In this document: piece by piece, positions 37,159-47,137 of the stretch
How the letters are laid out: every line of letters begins with the position of its first letter
Numbering within the stretch: the stretch's first letter is position 1
From: Strigamia acuminata
Taxonomy: Eukaryota; Arthropoda; Chilopoda; Geophilomorpha; Linotaeniidae
Direction: 5' to 3'
Assembly (NCBI GenBank): GCA_949358305.1
Contig: OX442320.1
Span: forward strand, 9,812,259-9,876,258
DNA length: 64,000 nt
Notes under the pieces: model-generated
The model's input: the letters and a program-made list of their open reading frames with translations, nothing else
Told to the model about the DNA's origin: nothing
The model's database searches: none
Made by a program: the position numbers and the translations under genes

Positions 37159-37445
37159 TCACAACCACTGATGAGTCAAAACATGTCGATCTAACGTTTC
37201 CGCGTCTGGGAATTTCCTCCCACAGACAGGACACGGCACCCCCATGTGCCTGCGCGCGTGCCTTTGCAACGCAATGTTGCTGTCCCAACATTTGCCGCAC
37301 GTGGCGCATTTGAACCTCTCCGAATGGATGTAGGAATGATGGATGAGCGAAGTGCGTGACGGATACGACTTTGGACACAGAGCGCACCGGAAGATGCCCG
37401 GACGTCGCTCCTCATTCTTCGCTCCGCGGGGGCCACCAACACGCC
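37159..37445 (-). CDS. Alternative terminal exon ZF6, three C2H2 fingers
   Basis: Acceptor TTTCTCAG, phase 1, 95 aa. CALCPKSYPSRT.., CATCGKCWDSN.. and CPVCGRKFPDA... It is notably GC-richer than its AT-rich surroundings, as expected for conserved coding sequence. Confidence 0.85.
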
Positions 37446-37651
37446 CTGAGAAAGAAACATACGCCAATCAACAATATTTCAACCTGCACAATTCCTTGTG
37501 GTGCAAACACACCGATCACCATTCACAACAAAATAAATCATTCAATCAACTTCCACATTTCTTTTAATATATAGAAAAAATTTGTCTCAAACAAACAAAC
37601 AAACAAAAAAATCATACAAACATTCAATTGCCCCCTCGCCGGCCCCCCAAA

Positions 37652-37863
37652 TCAAAAAACACAATTTTTCCGTCGTCGAAGATGTTTGCGATTATGCCTA
37701 AACAAAGTCGATTCACTTATAGTGCAAAAACCACAGGTGGCGCATTTATACTTCTCCCAATGCACATTATAATGGGCGCACAATCCAGCTCTCGACTTAA
37801 AAACCTTACTGCACAATTCACACGGGTACACCACCGTGCCATCAACCAATCTCATGGCACCAC
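37652..37863 (-). CDS. Alternative terminal exon ZF5, two C2H2 fingers
   Basis: Acceptor GTGTTGCAG, phase 1, 70 aa. CELCSKVFKSRA.. and CATCGFCTISE..; the linker is HWEKYKC. The tail is basic (RRRKNCVF). Confidence 0.85.
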
Positions 37864-38030
37864 CTGCAACACAAAAAAAAACATACAAAAATACAAAAAA
37901 AAAAATTTAAAAAAAAATTATTTAAAAAACATTGAAAAAAGTCTTCCACGTATTAATCCACACAGACAGACACAGACACTTAAAGATTAAATTAGAATTC
38001 ACGACCCGCACTCCCATCGCTTCGCCCCCA

Positions 38031-38359
38031 CTAAAACTTCTTCTCCTTATGAATCGTCATGTGTTTGTTCAACGACGCATTGCTCGCAGAACAGTACCCG
38101 CAAATGTCGCACTTGAACCGTTCGCTGTGCACGTGCCTGTGGTTCAACATGGCCTGTTTGCTGCCAAAATGTCGTCCGCACGTGTCGCAGGTCGACTCGG
38201 TGTCCCGTGCCTCCGTGGGCAGGTGAAAACGACGATGAGATTGCAAGAGAAAAGTGCTACGAGCAGTGAAGTTGCATTCGGGGCATTTAAACGAGAGACG
38301 ACCCGAGGAATAGGACGGGACACTCCGATAAAAATCGACGTCGGCCGGAAAAAGAGGGC
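38031..38359 (-). CDS. Alternative terminal exon ZF4, three C2H2 fingers
   Basis: Acceptor ATTTGCAG, phase 1, 109 aa. CPECNFTARST.., CDTCGRHFGSK.. and CDICGYCSASN... The usual RFKC pair is formed by fingers 2 and 3, with a finger added in front. Confidence 0.85.
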
Positions 38360-38983
38360 CTGCAAATGGACCAATGAAGATCCATGAGTACAAGTCAAAT
38401 AACAAAAATAAAAAACACAAAAGAAAAAAACACTCATTTTCAACAAAAAAAAATAAAAAATAAATTAATAATTCCTTTTTAGTGACCCTTTTCGTCACCC
38501 CTGAACACGGTCCCTGAACCACCCACATGGTTCACAAATATATTTCACAACATGGCGACGTCCGACATCGACTTATTATTCTAATGTCGTTGGTCGAGAT
38601 CTATTGATGTCGCTTCGTTTCCTCAAAACGATCATATCGAGGTTTTATCTACAAGGGGGGCATTGACCCCCCCCCCAAACCTGAGTATTTTCATCAATGT
38701 AACTCAACCAATCACAGCGCGTCATGAAAATAATAAGTTCACGTCGGACATCAACGTAGCCACTTCGCTACAACAGCTTATTTCGCTCAATTCGCTTTCC
38801 ACCGAATTAAATAATTATTTTTATAGCATATGATTTGTTCTTTGTTTAATTTACGAATGTATTTTCGAACATCCCATCCACGACACAAACTCCAAACACA
38901 AATTTCAAATAAACTTTATTTTCTCCAAAAACTCTACAAAACTCCAACGTAATTATAATGAATTACACACGCGCGTCAATCAA
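38360..38983. other. Intronic gap between ZF3 and ZF4
   Basis: No exon. It contains dispersed-repeat fragments (GTCGGACATC../GACGTCCGACATCGAC, about 38557 and 38732), also related to 31870-32290. AATAAA for ZF3 lies at 38915-38920 (complement). Confidence 0.45.
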
Positions 38984-39252
38984 TCAACCCAAAACTTCCC
39001 CATGTTCGTTCAGCACGTGGCGCGCCAGCTGCCCCTTGCGGTCGAACCACTCTGCACAGCGCGGACACGCATAGCCCTTCGCCACGTGCGTGTTCAAATG
39101 CCTGTCGAACTTGTACTTGGACGCACAACACACACCGCACACCTGACACTCATACTTTCTCAGGTGAATGTTCTTGTGTTGATACAGCATCGCGGACGAG
39201 CGGTAAAACTTTGCACAAAACGGACACGGGTAGAGCCGTTCCCGGGCCTCAC
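38984..39252 (-). CDS. Alternative terminal exon ZF3, three C2H2 fingers
   Basis: Acceptor TCTTTGCAG, phase 1, 89 aa. CPFCAKFYRSSA.., CQVCGVCCASK.. and CPRCAEWFDRK..; the linker is HLRKYEC. Confidence 0.85.
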
Positions 39253-39384
39253 CTGCAAAGATCAAACAAATCGAAAAGAAGCAAAAAACTAAAATCTCAA
39301 CAACAAAAAACGCCCCGAACACACAAAATAAGCCCAAAAATTAACAAAATCTCCCCAGTAAATGTTTGTTTGTTCATGTTTTCT

Positions 39385-39614
39385 CTACGGACGAGACTTT
39401 CTCGTTCTGGGGGCTCTGGAATTTGCACCGTGATGCGTTCTGATGTGAATGATGCAGTGATCTTTGCGATCGTAAATGCGCCGGCAGTAAGGGCACTGAT
39501 GCCGTTTCATGTTGGGCATGTGTACTCGCAGGTGCCGGCCATAACTGCGCGGGTGTGTGTACGTTCTCGCACAAATCTGGCAAGTGTAGATGGCCTGCGG
39601 ATTAGAATCGAACC
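39385..39614 (-). CDS. Alternative terminal exon ZF2, two C2H2 fingers
   Basis: Acceptor TTTGGCAG, phase 1, 76 aa. CQICARTYTHPR.. and CPYCRRIYDRKD.. with a MPNMKRHQ linker. It lacks the RFKC/CGxC signature. The tail is basic (PRTRKSRP). Confidence 0.8.
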
Positions 39615-39672
39615 CTGCCAAACAAAATGACGACAAATTAACAAACCGATTCCTTCAACAAAAAAACAAAAA

Positions 39673-39706
<34 letters not shown>

Positions 39707-39772
39707 TTTTTTTCGTTAATTATTTAATTTAATTTTTAATTTTGTCTTTTTTCCACGCTAGTTTTTCATTTT

Positions 39773-39936
39773 CTAACAACCCGAACAAGTGCATTCTGTC
39801 TTGTACCTGTTATAAGTTGTTTTACTCCCCGGATGAAAACTTCTATGAATCAGTTTATGCCGACTAAGCGAACTGGAGTGTGAATACGTCTTGCCACAAT
39901 AGCCACAAACATGTGTATATTTGTATATGTTCACAT
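39773..39936 (-). CDS. Alternative terminal exon ZF1, single C2H2 finger
   Basis: Acceptor CGTTGCAG, phase 1, 54 aa, stop TAG at 39773-39775. One finger (CGYCGKTYSHSSSLSRH..) lies at codons 11-31, then a 23-residue tail ending in a Cys-rich CTCSGC. It is the first finger tail of the array in transcription order. It has no internal Met. Confidence 0.75.
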
Positions 39937-40908
39937 CTGCAACGGGAACAAGTGGACTACAAATTACTCAATACAAAAAAAAAAAACCTCCCAAAACACA
40001 AAAAAAAAAACATTTTTTTCACATTAATTTCTGAATAATTAATCACATCCTAACCAGCAAAACCCTATCTAAAAAACGCACCAAAACCCAGCGAACCAAA
40101 CGACCACAACGCTATCGGAACAAACAAAACCATCGAACCTCAAATCACGCGGAAATTCATTACTTCGCCACGAAAATTACAAAAACCAAAGTCCAACTGC
40201 AATTAATAATATTTATAACATAAAACACCATTAATGGGAGCACTGCGGATAGTTTCGTCACGTTTTCATGCTAAAATCGCTTTTACACAAAGAAAACTAC
40301 GATAGTTGTGTGTTTTTCTGTTTTGTCATGATCAAATGCAAATAATTTGTGTTTTCTACGCCACACCGCGCGATTACAGCGCTCTTTTCACTCAAAAGGA
40401 AATACAAAATCAAATAAAACAAAACAATAAAATAAACAAAACGAAGAACCACACTGAATAAAATAGCTGTGTATTCGTCTCATTTCACATCGCACGACCG
40501 AACGAAACCCAAAAATCGAATCGACGCATTCCAGTCGCCAGATATCTTCGCCGTTGAAATTTCCAATTTCCATTTTCATCTTCTTCGTAAATTATTCCAT
40601 CAATTTGCTTCCCCGCCATTTTTGTCCACATTCATCACCTCTTCCTTCATTATTTCTTCGTCTCATTTCCTTTTTACATCAAATTTATTCATCAACTTTT
40701 CGCCCATCTTCATTTTTTTTTAAATAATAATAATAATAAAAAAAATATATATATAGAAATATATTTCTTTCTCCAAAATTAAATCTTCGTCGTCAATTTT
40801 CGCAACGACGATCAAAAACAAGTTTCATATCAAAATTCTCTTCGAAATCCGAGCTCATCCTAAGCTAATGTTCAACGGTCACAAACGACGAGAAGAAATG
40901 GCACTTAC

Positions 40909-40917
40909 CTTTCCAAA
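40909..40917 (-). other. Candidate 9-nt microexon upstream of the finger array
   Basis: On the minus strand TGTTTTTTCTCCACAG, TTTGGAAAG and GTAAGTG follow one another. The acceptor is a strong polypyrimidine site and the donor a near-perfect consensus, only 9 nt apart. Read in the locus phase it would add two residues (Trp-Lys) and leave the phase unchanged. It sits 1 kb upstream of ZF1, where it could join to all 38 finger tails. A longer 5' exon using only the donor is the alternative. Confidence 0.4.
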
Positions 40918-41235
40918 CTGTGGAGAAAAAACACCCAACCCCCAATTTGCATACACAAAATATATAAAAATACATCAAAAAAGGTGTGGCCTCATTTATA
41001 CGGCAAAACAAAACAAACCCCCCCAATAAAAAAACGACCAAAGATTTAAATAAATTAAATAAATCAAATTAAAATTCAATCAAATGAAGAAACAAATCCT
41101 CAACCAAATGGAATAAATCGTTTCATTCACACACTCAAATGTCACTTTTCTCTATTTTATTTCAGATAAAAATAAAAATAAAAAAAATTAAAAATAAAAA
41201 TTTATTTAATTATTTGTAAAAATTAGAAATTTCCA

Positions 41236-41266
<31 letters not shown>

Positions 41267-41516
41267 ATTTTTATTTCAATGCAAAATAAATCACTCATCA
41301 CCACACTCAGGTTATTTCATTGGCATCCAATGTTTATCAGTTTAAAAATCTATTCTTTTCAAATGTCACCGCTAGGAGCATAAACAAAATGGCTCCTTTT
41401 CATTTTCCGACAGAAAAAAATCAATATTTAATTGACCACACTCATAAAGCTCTTTAAATCTTATGCGCATGCCCACTGCGACTGAAAACAGACTAAATCG
41501 TCAGCCATTTTAAATA

Positions 41517-41824
41517 CTACAGTTCGCACCCATTATCTTGATGCTAAATTCGTACTGCGCAGCGATTTTCTAATTCCAGTTGTTATTTAGCAGTATTAAG
41601 CCTAATATTAGGCCTAATAACGCTAAAATAAAGTAAATAAACAAAAATAAACGCATTAAAAGTAATTTACAGCGTAGTACCAAAATATATTTATTTATTT
41701 GACTTATTTTTTGCATTATTAGACCTAATATTAAGCTTAATACTGCTTAGAAATTAGAAAATCGTCTGCGCAGAATGGGATGCGCCGTACGAATTTAGTA
41801 TCAAGATACCGGGCGCAAACTATC
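41517..41824. mobile_element. Inverted-repeat element with arms of about 110 bp
   Basis: The left arm (CATTATCTTGAT.., AATTCGTACTGCGCAGCGATTTTCTAATT, CAGTATTAAGCCTAATATTAGG) is mirrored at the right (CCTAATATTAAGCTTAATACTG.., AATTAGAAAATCGTCTGCGCAG, ATCAAGATACC). A related fragment is at 55785-55880. Confidence 0.7.
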
Positions 41825-42742
41825 GAATGATCAATTTTTAAGACTAAAAATATATATCGGTAAAGTCTATTCCTTTATTTTAAGGCAAAACATTAATTTA
41901 CCAATGAAAATCAACCTTTGCCACACCTTTTTTACACATTTCACTAAATTCCATTTCCGTCCATCCTGGAATTCCATCACTTTCATTAAATTTCCGAAAG
42001 ATTCTTCCACAAATTCCAGAATCAACAAAAAAAATGAATATGCACTTTCTACACGATCAATAATGCAGCCAATGATGTTGTGTTCGATTACTTAAAACTT
42101 TAAACAAATTTAAAAAGTATATATTTTTCCTATTCACTATTTCCCCCAAAATCCATTTAGGCCTAAACCCGACTAATTTCATTTACTGCCTTTCACATTT
42201 TAATCAAACCAAACACCAATTCCAAACAAGATTTGCACTTCGCAAATTTAATTTCACAACCCTCCCAACTTTGAATATTAAAAAAAAAAAAGACAATTTC
42301 CTCTTTTAACCCAATAAAACCTCCATTTATTCTTCAAATTTTTATAATTAATAAAACAATTTTCGATCCAAAATGTCACCTCATTATCCTAACATCCCCA
42401 TCTGACATTTGCAAAATGGAGTCTAAAGCAGTCCGCTTGTTTCCTCACAAATTCACTCGTTATTGCTCGCAAATTTCTCTCGAAACAATTGACAATTACA
42501 CAGTGCGAGAGATAAATTAGTGCAATAAAAATGCGAGTCTAATCCAGAAAATTAAGAATATTAAAACAAATTTGGCACTAAAACGTCACTTAATACCGCA
42601 TTTCTCGTCCGAGAGCCTTGAAACAAAGCGCAGCGAGTGTTCAGCTCGATTATCAACTCAAACAGATTGCATTAGTCCATTTGCAGAAGCCATTTCGTTT
42701 CTTTTATGTATAGTCGAAGGATTGAAGTTGGTGCCCTACTGA

Positions 42743-43005
42743 CAGGGGCCGATCCAGAGCAACGTACAAGGTGGTCGCCATTTTGGTTCAATTTTTCACA
42801 AACAAAAATCAAATGTTTTTGGTCTAAAATTGGATCTTTTGTTCAAAAATTGGATTATTTTAATCAAAATTGGATGTTTTTGGTCAAAAATTGGATTATT
42901 TTAATCAAAATTGGATGTTTTTGGTCAAAAATTGGATGTTTTGGTCAAAAATTGGATTATTTTGATCAAAATTGAATGTTTTGGTAAAAAATGGATCCGC
43001 CCCTG
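42743..43005. mobile_element. hAT-type MITE with internal tandem repeats
   Basis: Ends are CAGGGGCCGATCCA and TGGATCCGCCCCTG. Flanking 8-mers CCTACTGA and CCTACAAA match at six of eight positions. The interior is repeats of 'AAAATTGGATTATTTT(A/G)ATC / AAATTGGATGTTTTTGGTC'. Confidence 0.65.
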
Positions 43006-43461
43006 CCTACAAAATGGTCACTTCAGCTGAAGAACTACCACTACAGTCCAACCCGTGGCAGCTGACATTCAACCAAATCCTCATAAGCTCATTGTGATTT
43101 GCAAACCAACCAAATGTTGCCGCAAATATCGTTGCAAATCTGCAAATCCGTAGGCATTACAAGTGAATGTCAAAATTATTCTAAACAACTAGATTCCCAC
43201 ACAAACTGCACAGAAATCAAAGCGTTTAGTAAAGCAGTTTCCATAAACGTTCCATCTAGGGTTTCTCCAAATCGGGACTTTTGGTAAAACCAGTATTTCG
43301 GTATTCAATATTCAAAAAACCGGTAATAAAGTAAAATAAAATAGCTACAATGTTAAATATTTTTATTTTAATCGTAATGTTTCAATTGTAATTTTTGTTT
43401 ATATTTTTTAAAATCTTATTTGAATGGGTTGTATCAGTTTGATGAATGTGGGGTTATGTTA

Positions 43462-43977
43462 TCAGGCGTTGTGGATTCTCTTTTGCTGACGTGTCGTGGA
43501 ACGAATGGCTCGTAGGAAGTTTGCCAACTTCTTCGCAGGTGGTTTGGTTAGTCCGCATTCAGTAATCTTGCAGAGGATTAACTTCGGTTTCGTAACGCCA
43601 TTTCGGAGCAATTCCAAAATTTTGTTCTTTACATCTTCCGGGATGCCCCTTGCAGGTCGCGAGTCGTGTGTGTGGGCAGCTGTAGTGTGGTGGACCTCAA
43701 CCTTGTCCGAGTCACAGCAATACAGTAGTAGCCTTTTGGCACTGCAATGGGTCGAATATTTGCAGTCATAAAACACTTTGTTACCCTCTGCAGTTGGATG
43801 TTTTCGTTTGTACGTCCACATCTTCTCACTTCGAATGTAATCTCTCGCTTCCTCACCGGATGGAAATGTTCGTATCCTGGTCCATTCAAATGCCTTACGT
43901 TTGGTTGGCGGCTCGCAATCAGAATTGCTCTCGGATTCGCTCGTAGAATCTTCAATTACAAGTCGAGTAGGTACCAT
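43462..43977 (-). CDS. MULE-like N-terminal ORF (transposon-derived), 171 aa
   Basis: A single intronless ORF runs from MVPTRLVIEDS to RQQKRIHNA. It has an acidic start, then a Cys/His module (SGEEARDYI..WTYKRKH.., YDCKYSTHC, HHTTAAHTHDS) typical of the FLYWCH/WRKY-GCM1-like N-terminal region of Mutator-like transposases, and a helical segment (KNKILELLRNGVTKPKLI). The catalytic DDE part is absent. A TATATAAG box lies about 50 bp upstream of the ATG (near 44022-44029). An in-frame stop lies just before the Met, and no phase-1 acceptor fits, so it is probably independent of the surrounding locus. Confidence 0.55.
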   Translation of the reverse strand: MVPTRLVIEDSTSESESNSDCEPPTKRKAFEWTRIRTFPSGEEARDYIRSEKMWTYKRKHPTAEGNKVFYDCKYSTHCSAKRLLLYCCDSDKVEVHHTTAAHTHDSRPARGIPEDVKNKILELLRNGVTKPKLILCKITECGLTKPPAKKLANFLRAIRSTTRQQKRIHNA

Positions 43978-45126
43978 TGTTCTTCAAACAGTGTCAAATG
44001 ATACCTAACATTGTCTACAATGGACTTATATACCCAATAACAGGTACGTTTACATGTTTACATGTTTAGGCACGTTCGGGGTTCTTGAGTTTAATTGGGG
44101 GGAGGGGGGGTTTGGATTGGAGGAAAATTAAAATCAATTTAGAGGGGAAAATAATTTGTTGCAGTTTTATTACTTGAAATTAAATTTATTTTTTAAATTG
44201 ATAAATTGATAGTTTATAAGATTGTTAAGTTAAGAAATTCGATAAATTCTCATTTTTAAGTTAAAAAATCGATAAATTCTCATTTTTAAGTTAAAAAATC
44301 GATAAATTCTCATTTTTAAGTTAAAAAATCGATAAATTCTCATTTTTAAGTTAAAAAATCGATAAATTCTCATTTTTAAGTTAAAAAATCAATAAATTCT
44401 CATTTTTAAGTTAAAAAATCGATAAATTCTCATTTTTAAGTTAAAAAAATTGACAACTTCGCATCTTTATGTTTAAAAAAATGCCATTCAACGTGCGTTA
44501 TAACTGTCACTATCGCAGTGATCTCTAACGGAAGAAACCGATACCAATACCAAACTAAAGATACCAATAAATACCGGTAGAGAAACCCTAGATCCCATTA
44601 CGTCATTATGTCAGCCAATCAAATTGCTGCTGCCACCGGAGGAGATCAAGGGTTGACAAAACTAAAAACAATTCTGGAACCCGTCTGGTATTTGTTGACC
44701 CCTGGATGTGACCAATAAGCTTTTAGTTCTATTTCTCTTCTAGCTTTAGCATATTGCAAAACTCACTTGATCAAATCCAATTTTATTTTAAGAAGCAAAG
44801 ATAAAATGTTTCAAATTTGGTAATAAAACAAATGCCACAAAAGACCTTCGGTAATTCCCTACCAAGGGATTGGACTGTACCATACAACTTCTAAATTTTC
44901 CAACAGCTGCATTTGAAAAGCCATTTCGTCTTGTTCACCATGGTGACGCTTAAGGCAGTGGTTAGACAATTCCCAGTACCGTAAGCGACACATTGGCTGA
45001 GTACAACGCGGCAGAACGAAGCAATCTGACCACAATACTCATGCGGTTAACTATAACATCGTCGTCGGCGTATTAGATTAATCGACGATAGCAATGGAAA
45101 AGACATGCGAATACTAACCTCTAGAT
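43978..45126. other. Intronic stretch with minisatellite
   Basis: Apart from the probable promoter of the MULE-like ORF (43978-44060) and the 30-bp tandem array, no feature is supported. Confidence 0.45.
44240..44449. repeat. 30-bp minisatellite, seven copies
   Basis: The unit is CGATAAATTCTCATTTTTAA plus GTTAAAAAAT. Copies are nearly identical, with one CGATAA to CAATAA change and an extra A in the last copy, so the array is young or homogenised. Confidence 0.95.
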
Positions 45127-45350
45127 CAGGACTTCTTAAACTGGGAGTAACAAAAGATTCGTTATAACGAGAATTCGTTATATCGAAAAATTTTTAACAT
45201 GGTGTTCTATGGCCAGCCAACCAAACCAGCCATTTTTATGTATTCGTTATATAGATAATTTGTTATATCTTGATTCGTTATGAAGAGTTTCGACTGTATA
45301 CCTATTACCTCTATAGGGAATCACAAGTGGGAAGAGTTTAAGAAGTCCTG
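45127..45350. mobile_element. hAT MITE carrying a Tigger-like fragment
   Basis: Ends are CAGGACTTCTTAAACT and AGTTTAAGAAGTCCTG, with the 8-bp target duplication CTCTAGAT on both sides (45119-45126 and 45351-45358). The interior includes a pogo/Tigger-type piece ('CGTTATATCGAA.. GGTTGGCTGGCC'-like, ending GAGTTTCGACTGTA) related to 54069-54249. Confidence 0.85.
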
Positions 45351-45837
45351 CTCTAGATAACTTGAATAAAGACCATTAAACCTAAGTGTAGTGTCTTATT
45401 TCTTATGTGCAGAGCCTAGGTTCACTGTCAATGGGTCATTTTAGCGATGGAAGCAACTTTAACCTAATCTAACATAACCACCACACTGCTCGCATCACCA
45501 AAACAACTCATCACTAAAGTGATTGAAACCCTTTTGTGTTAGGGAATCAATTTAATACACCAAATTCTGTTTTTACGCGATAGAGAGTAGGCGCATTCAA
45601 TATATTTTTGTGTAAATTTTCGTCTCGCACGAATTTTTACACAAAAAGCCTCTGAATGCAATGTTTGTTTAGCAAACAAACGTGCAAAATAAACAATTGT
45701 TTAACCACAGATTATAGGTTTTAAGCCCTAATTATAACTATGGTGATAATTATTATCATCATTCACTATAAAAAAAATAATAACAGCTGCAAAATTGTAC
45801 TTATATCTCCAATCGTCGCGATCGATCTAACGCTGTA

Positions 45838-46936
45838 CTGGGAGCAACATGCCTAAGAGCAACACTGCTATTTGGCATGTAAAAAAAATGTCTAAGAGCA
45901 ACACCATATTTTTTTCTGTGTTGCTCTTAGACATGTGCAGTTAGTTGCTGTTCGGCATGTAATTAAAATGTCTAAGAGCAACACCATTTTTTTGTGTGTT
46001 GCTCTTAGACATGTTAAGTAAGTTGCTGTTCAACATGTAAAAGAAATGTCTAAGAGCAACACCATAACGACCCCATCCATGGCAACGATCCTCTCGCGAA
46101 AGAAAACATCCCCATCAATTGTCCGGCCGTACGGCATCATGGCCAAGAGGTGCGCAAGTGCAGCTGCGTTGTCTGGCATTGTGTGGGGAAAACTAGCCTG
46201 CGACGCTTACTCATCAACGGGTCCTGCGACGCTTACTCATCACCGGCTCCAAGTGGCGATAGGTAATGGTTGCGTCACCTTCTTCTGCAAGTGCTACATC
46301 CAGGATATTCTTTAAACTTTGCGAGGGCTCTTCTTCGGCGCGCCTTTTGACGGCAACCGCCACTCGGCGATTAGCTATTGCCGCCCTTCGGTCTTCGTGA
46401 AGACTGCTGTGAGCTGTAGTTAGCTCAGCTGCAAAAGTGACAGAGTGGCAAACAGCCCGTCCACTACAACCTTCGTCGATGCATTTCAAATACATCTTCG
46501 TTTTCCGTTGAGAATCCCTCCGATACAATAATCCGTCAACAAGATACAGTCGAGATCCTTTTCGAAATCCTTCAATAGTTGTTGCTTGCATTGCTAGATC
46601 GGTAATCGGGTAATCAACTGGCAACTGGCAACTGGATAGTGTACCTGAAACATTGAAACGTGTTGCGTCACGTCATTGAAATGTGTTGCGTCACGTAATA
46701 ACGACGTGACACGATTCGCAATCCCAAATAATATCAATGTTGCTCTTAGTCATGATTACAACTGTTGCGCCACGTTATAATGTCTAAGAGCAATCTCAAA
46801 TAATATCGAATTTGCTCTTAGTCATTATTACACGCAACTTCGCCACGTCATTTTTTTATAATGTCTAAGAGCAATGTTGCTCTTAACCAATATTAGACCA
46901 AATTTCAACTGTTGCTCTTAGGCATGTTGTTCCCAG
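45838..46936. mobile_element. DNA transposon with many CTAAGAGCAAC repeats, contains the FLYWCH exon
   Basis: The ends CTGGGAGCAACATGCCTAAG and CTTAGGCATGTTGTTCCCAG are inverted (one mismatch), flanked by TA. About eleven direct and inverted copies of a motif around TCTAAGAGCAACACC lie on both sides of the central ORF (45850-46065 and 46735-46920). The superfamily is uncertain; the TA target would suit Tc1/mariner, while the FLYWCH cargo suggests a MULE-like source. Confidence 0.7.
46214..46644 (-). CDS. Alternative terminal exon with FLYWCH-type zinc finger
   Basis: It follows the acceptor AATGTTTCAG in phase 1 like the other tails and ends in TGA (46214-46216); 143 aa. The module FRKGSRLYLVDG..YRRD, KTKMYLKCIDEGC, GRAVCH, then HSSLHED has the ligand order of a FLYWCH finger (C..C..H-x-H type), with L-K-C in place of the usual W-x-C. 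The C-terminus is Arg/Glu-rich. FLYWCH fingers form the alternative tails of mod(mdg4). Here the exon lies wholly inside a DNA transposon (45838-46936). It could be a real isoform or an unused transposon ORF with a chance acceptor. Confidence 0.6.
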
Positions 46937-47137
46937 TATGTGGCAGCGATCCAAGATGGCGGCCAAAATGTGCAATTTGACGGGAAAACTCGTTACACGG
47001 AGATTTAAACGACCTAAAAAGGTCGTTTATTTTCAGCTCGTTTAAACCCATTTAAACGAGGTTTTAAACAAAAATCTCGTTTAAAAGTTCGTGCAAACGG
47101 GTTTAAACGACCGTTTATCAGTTATTGAATGCGCCTA

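Larger units (their letters stand above)
39937..43461. other. Intron, AT-rich, no gene except a candidate microexon
   Basis: I see no coding exon between 39937 and 43461 other than the 9-nt candidate at 40909-40917. An inverted-repeat element lies at 41517-41824 and a hAT-type MITE at 42743-43005. Confidence 0.5.
45588..47137. mobile_element. Outer DNA element with TAGGCGCATTCAATA ends
   Basis: TAGGCGCATTCAATA (45588-45602) is the exact complement of TATTGAATGCGCCTA (47123-47137). It encloses the element at 45838-46936 and the FLYWCH exon, so the inner element may have jumped into it, or the two form one composite. Confidence 0.6.

Noticed and set aside
40469-40723. Plus-strand ORF of 84 codons rich in Phe/Ser
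   Set aside because: Low-complexity AT-rich sequence with no domain, splice context or partner.
42706-42975. 89-codon ORF with repeated WSKIG/IKIGC
   Set aside because: It is read from the internal tandem repeat of a hAT MITE (42743-43005).
44240-44449. CRISPR-like array
   Set aside because: Units are contiguous 30-bp repeats without unique spacers, in a eukaryotic intron: a minisatellite.
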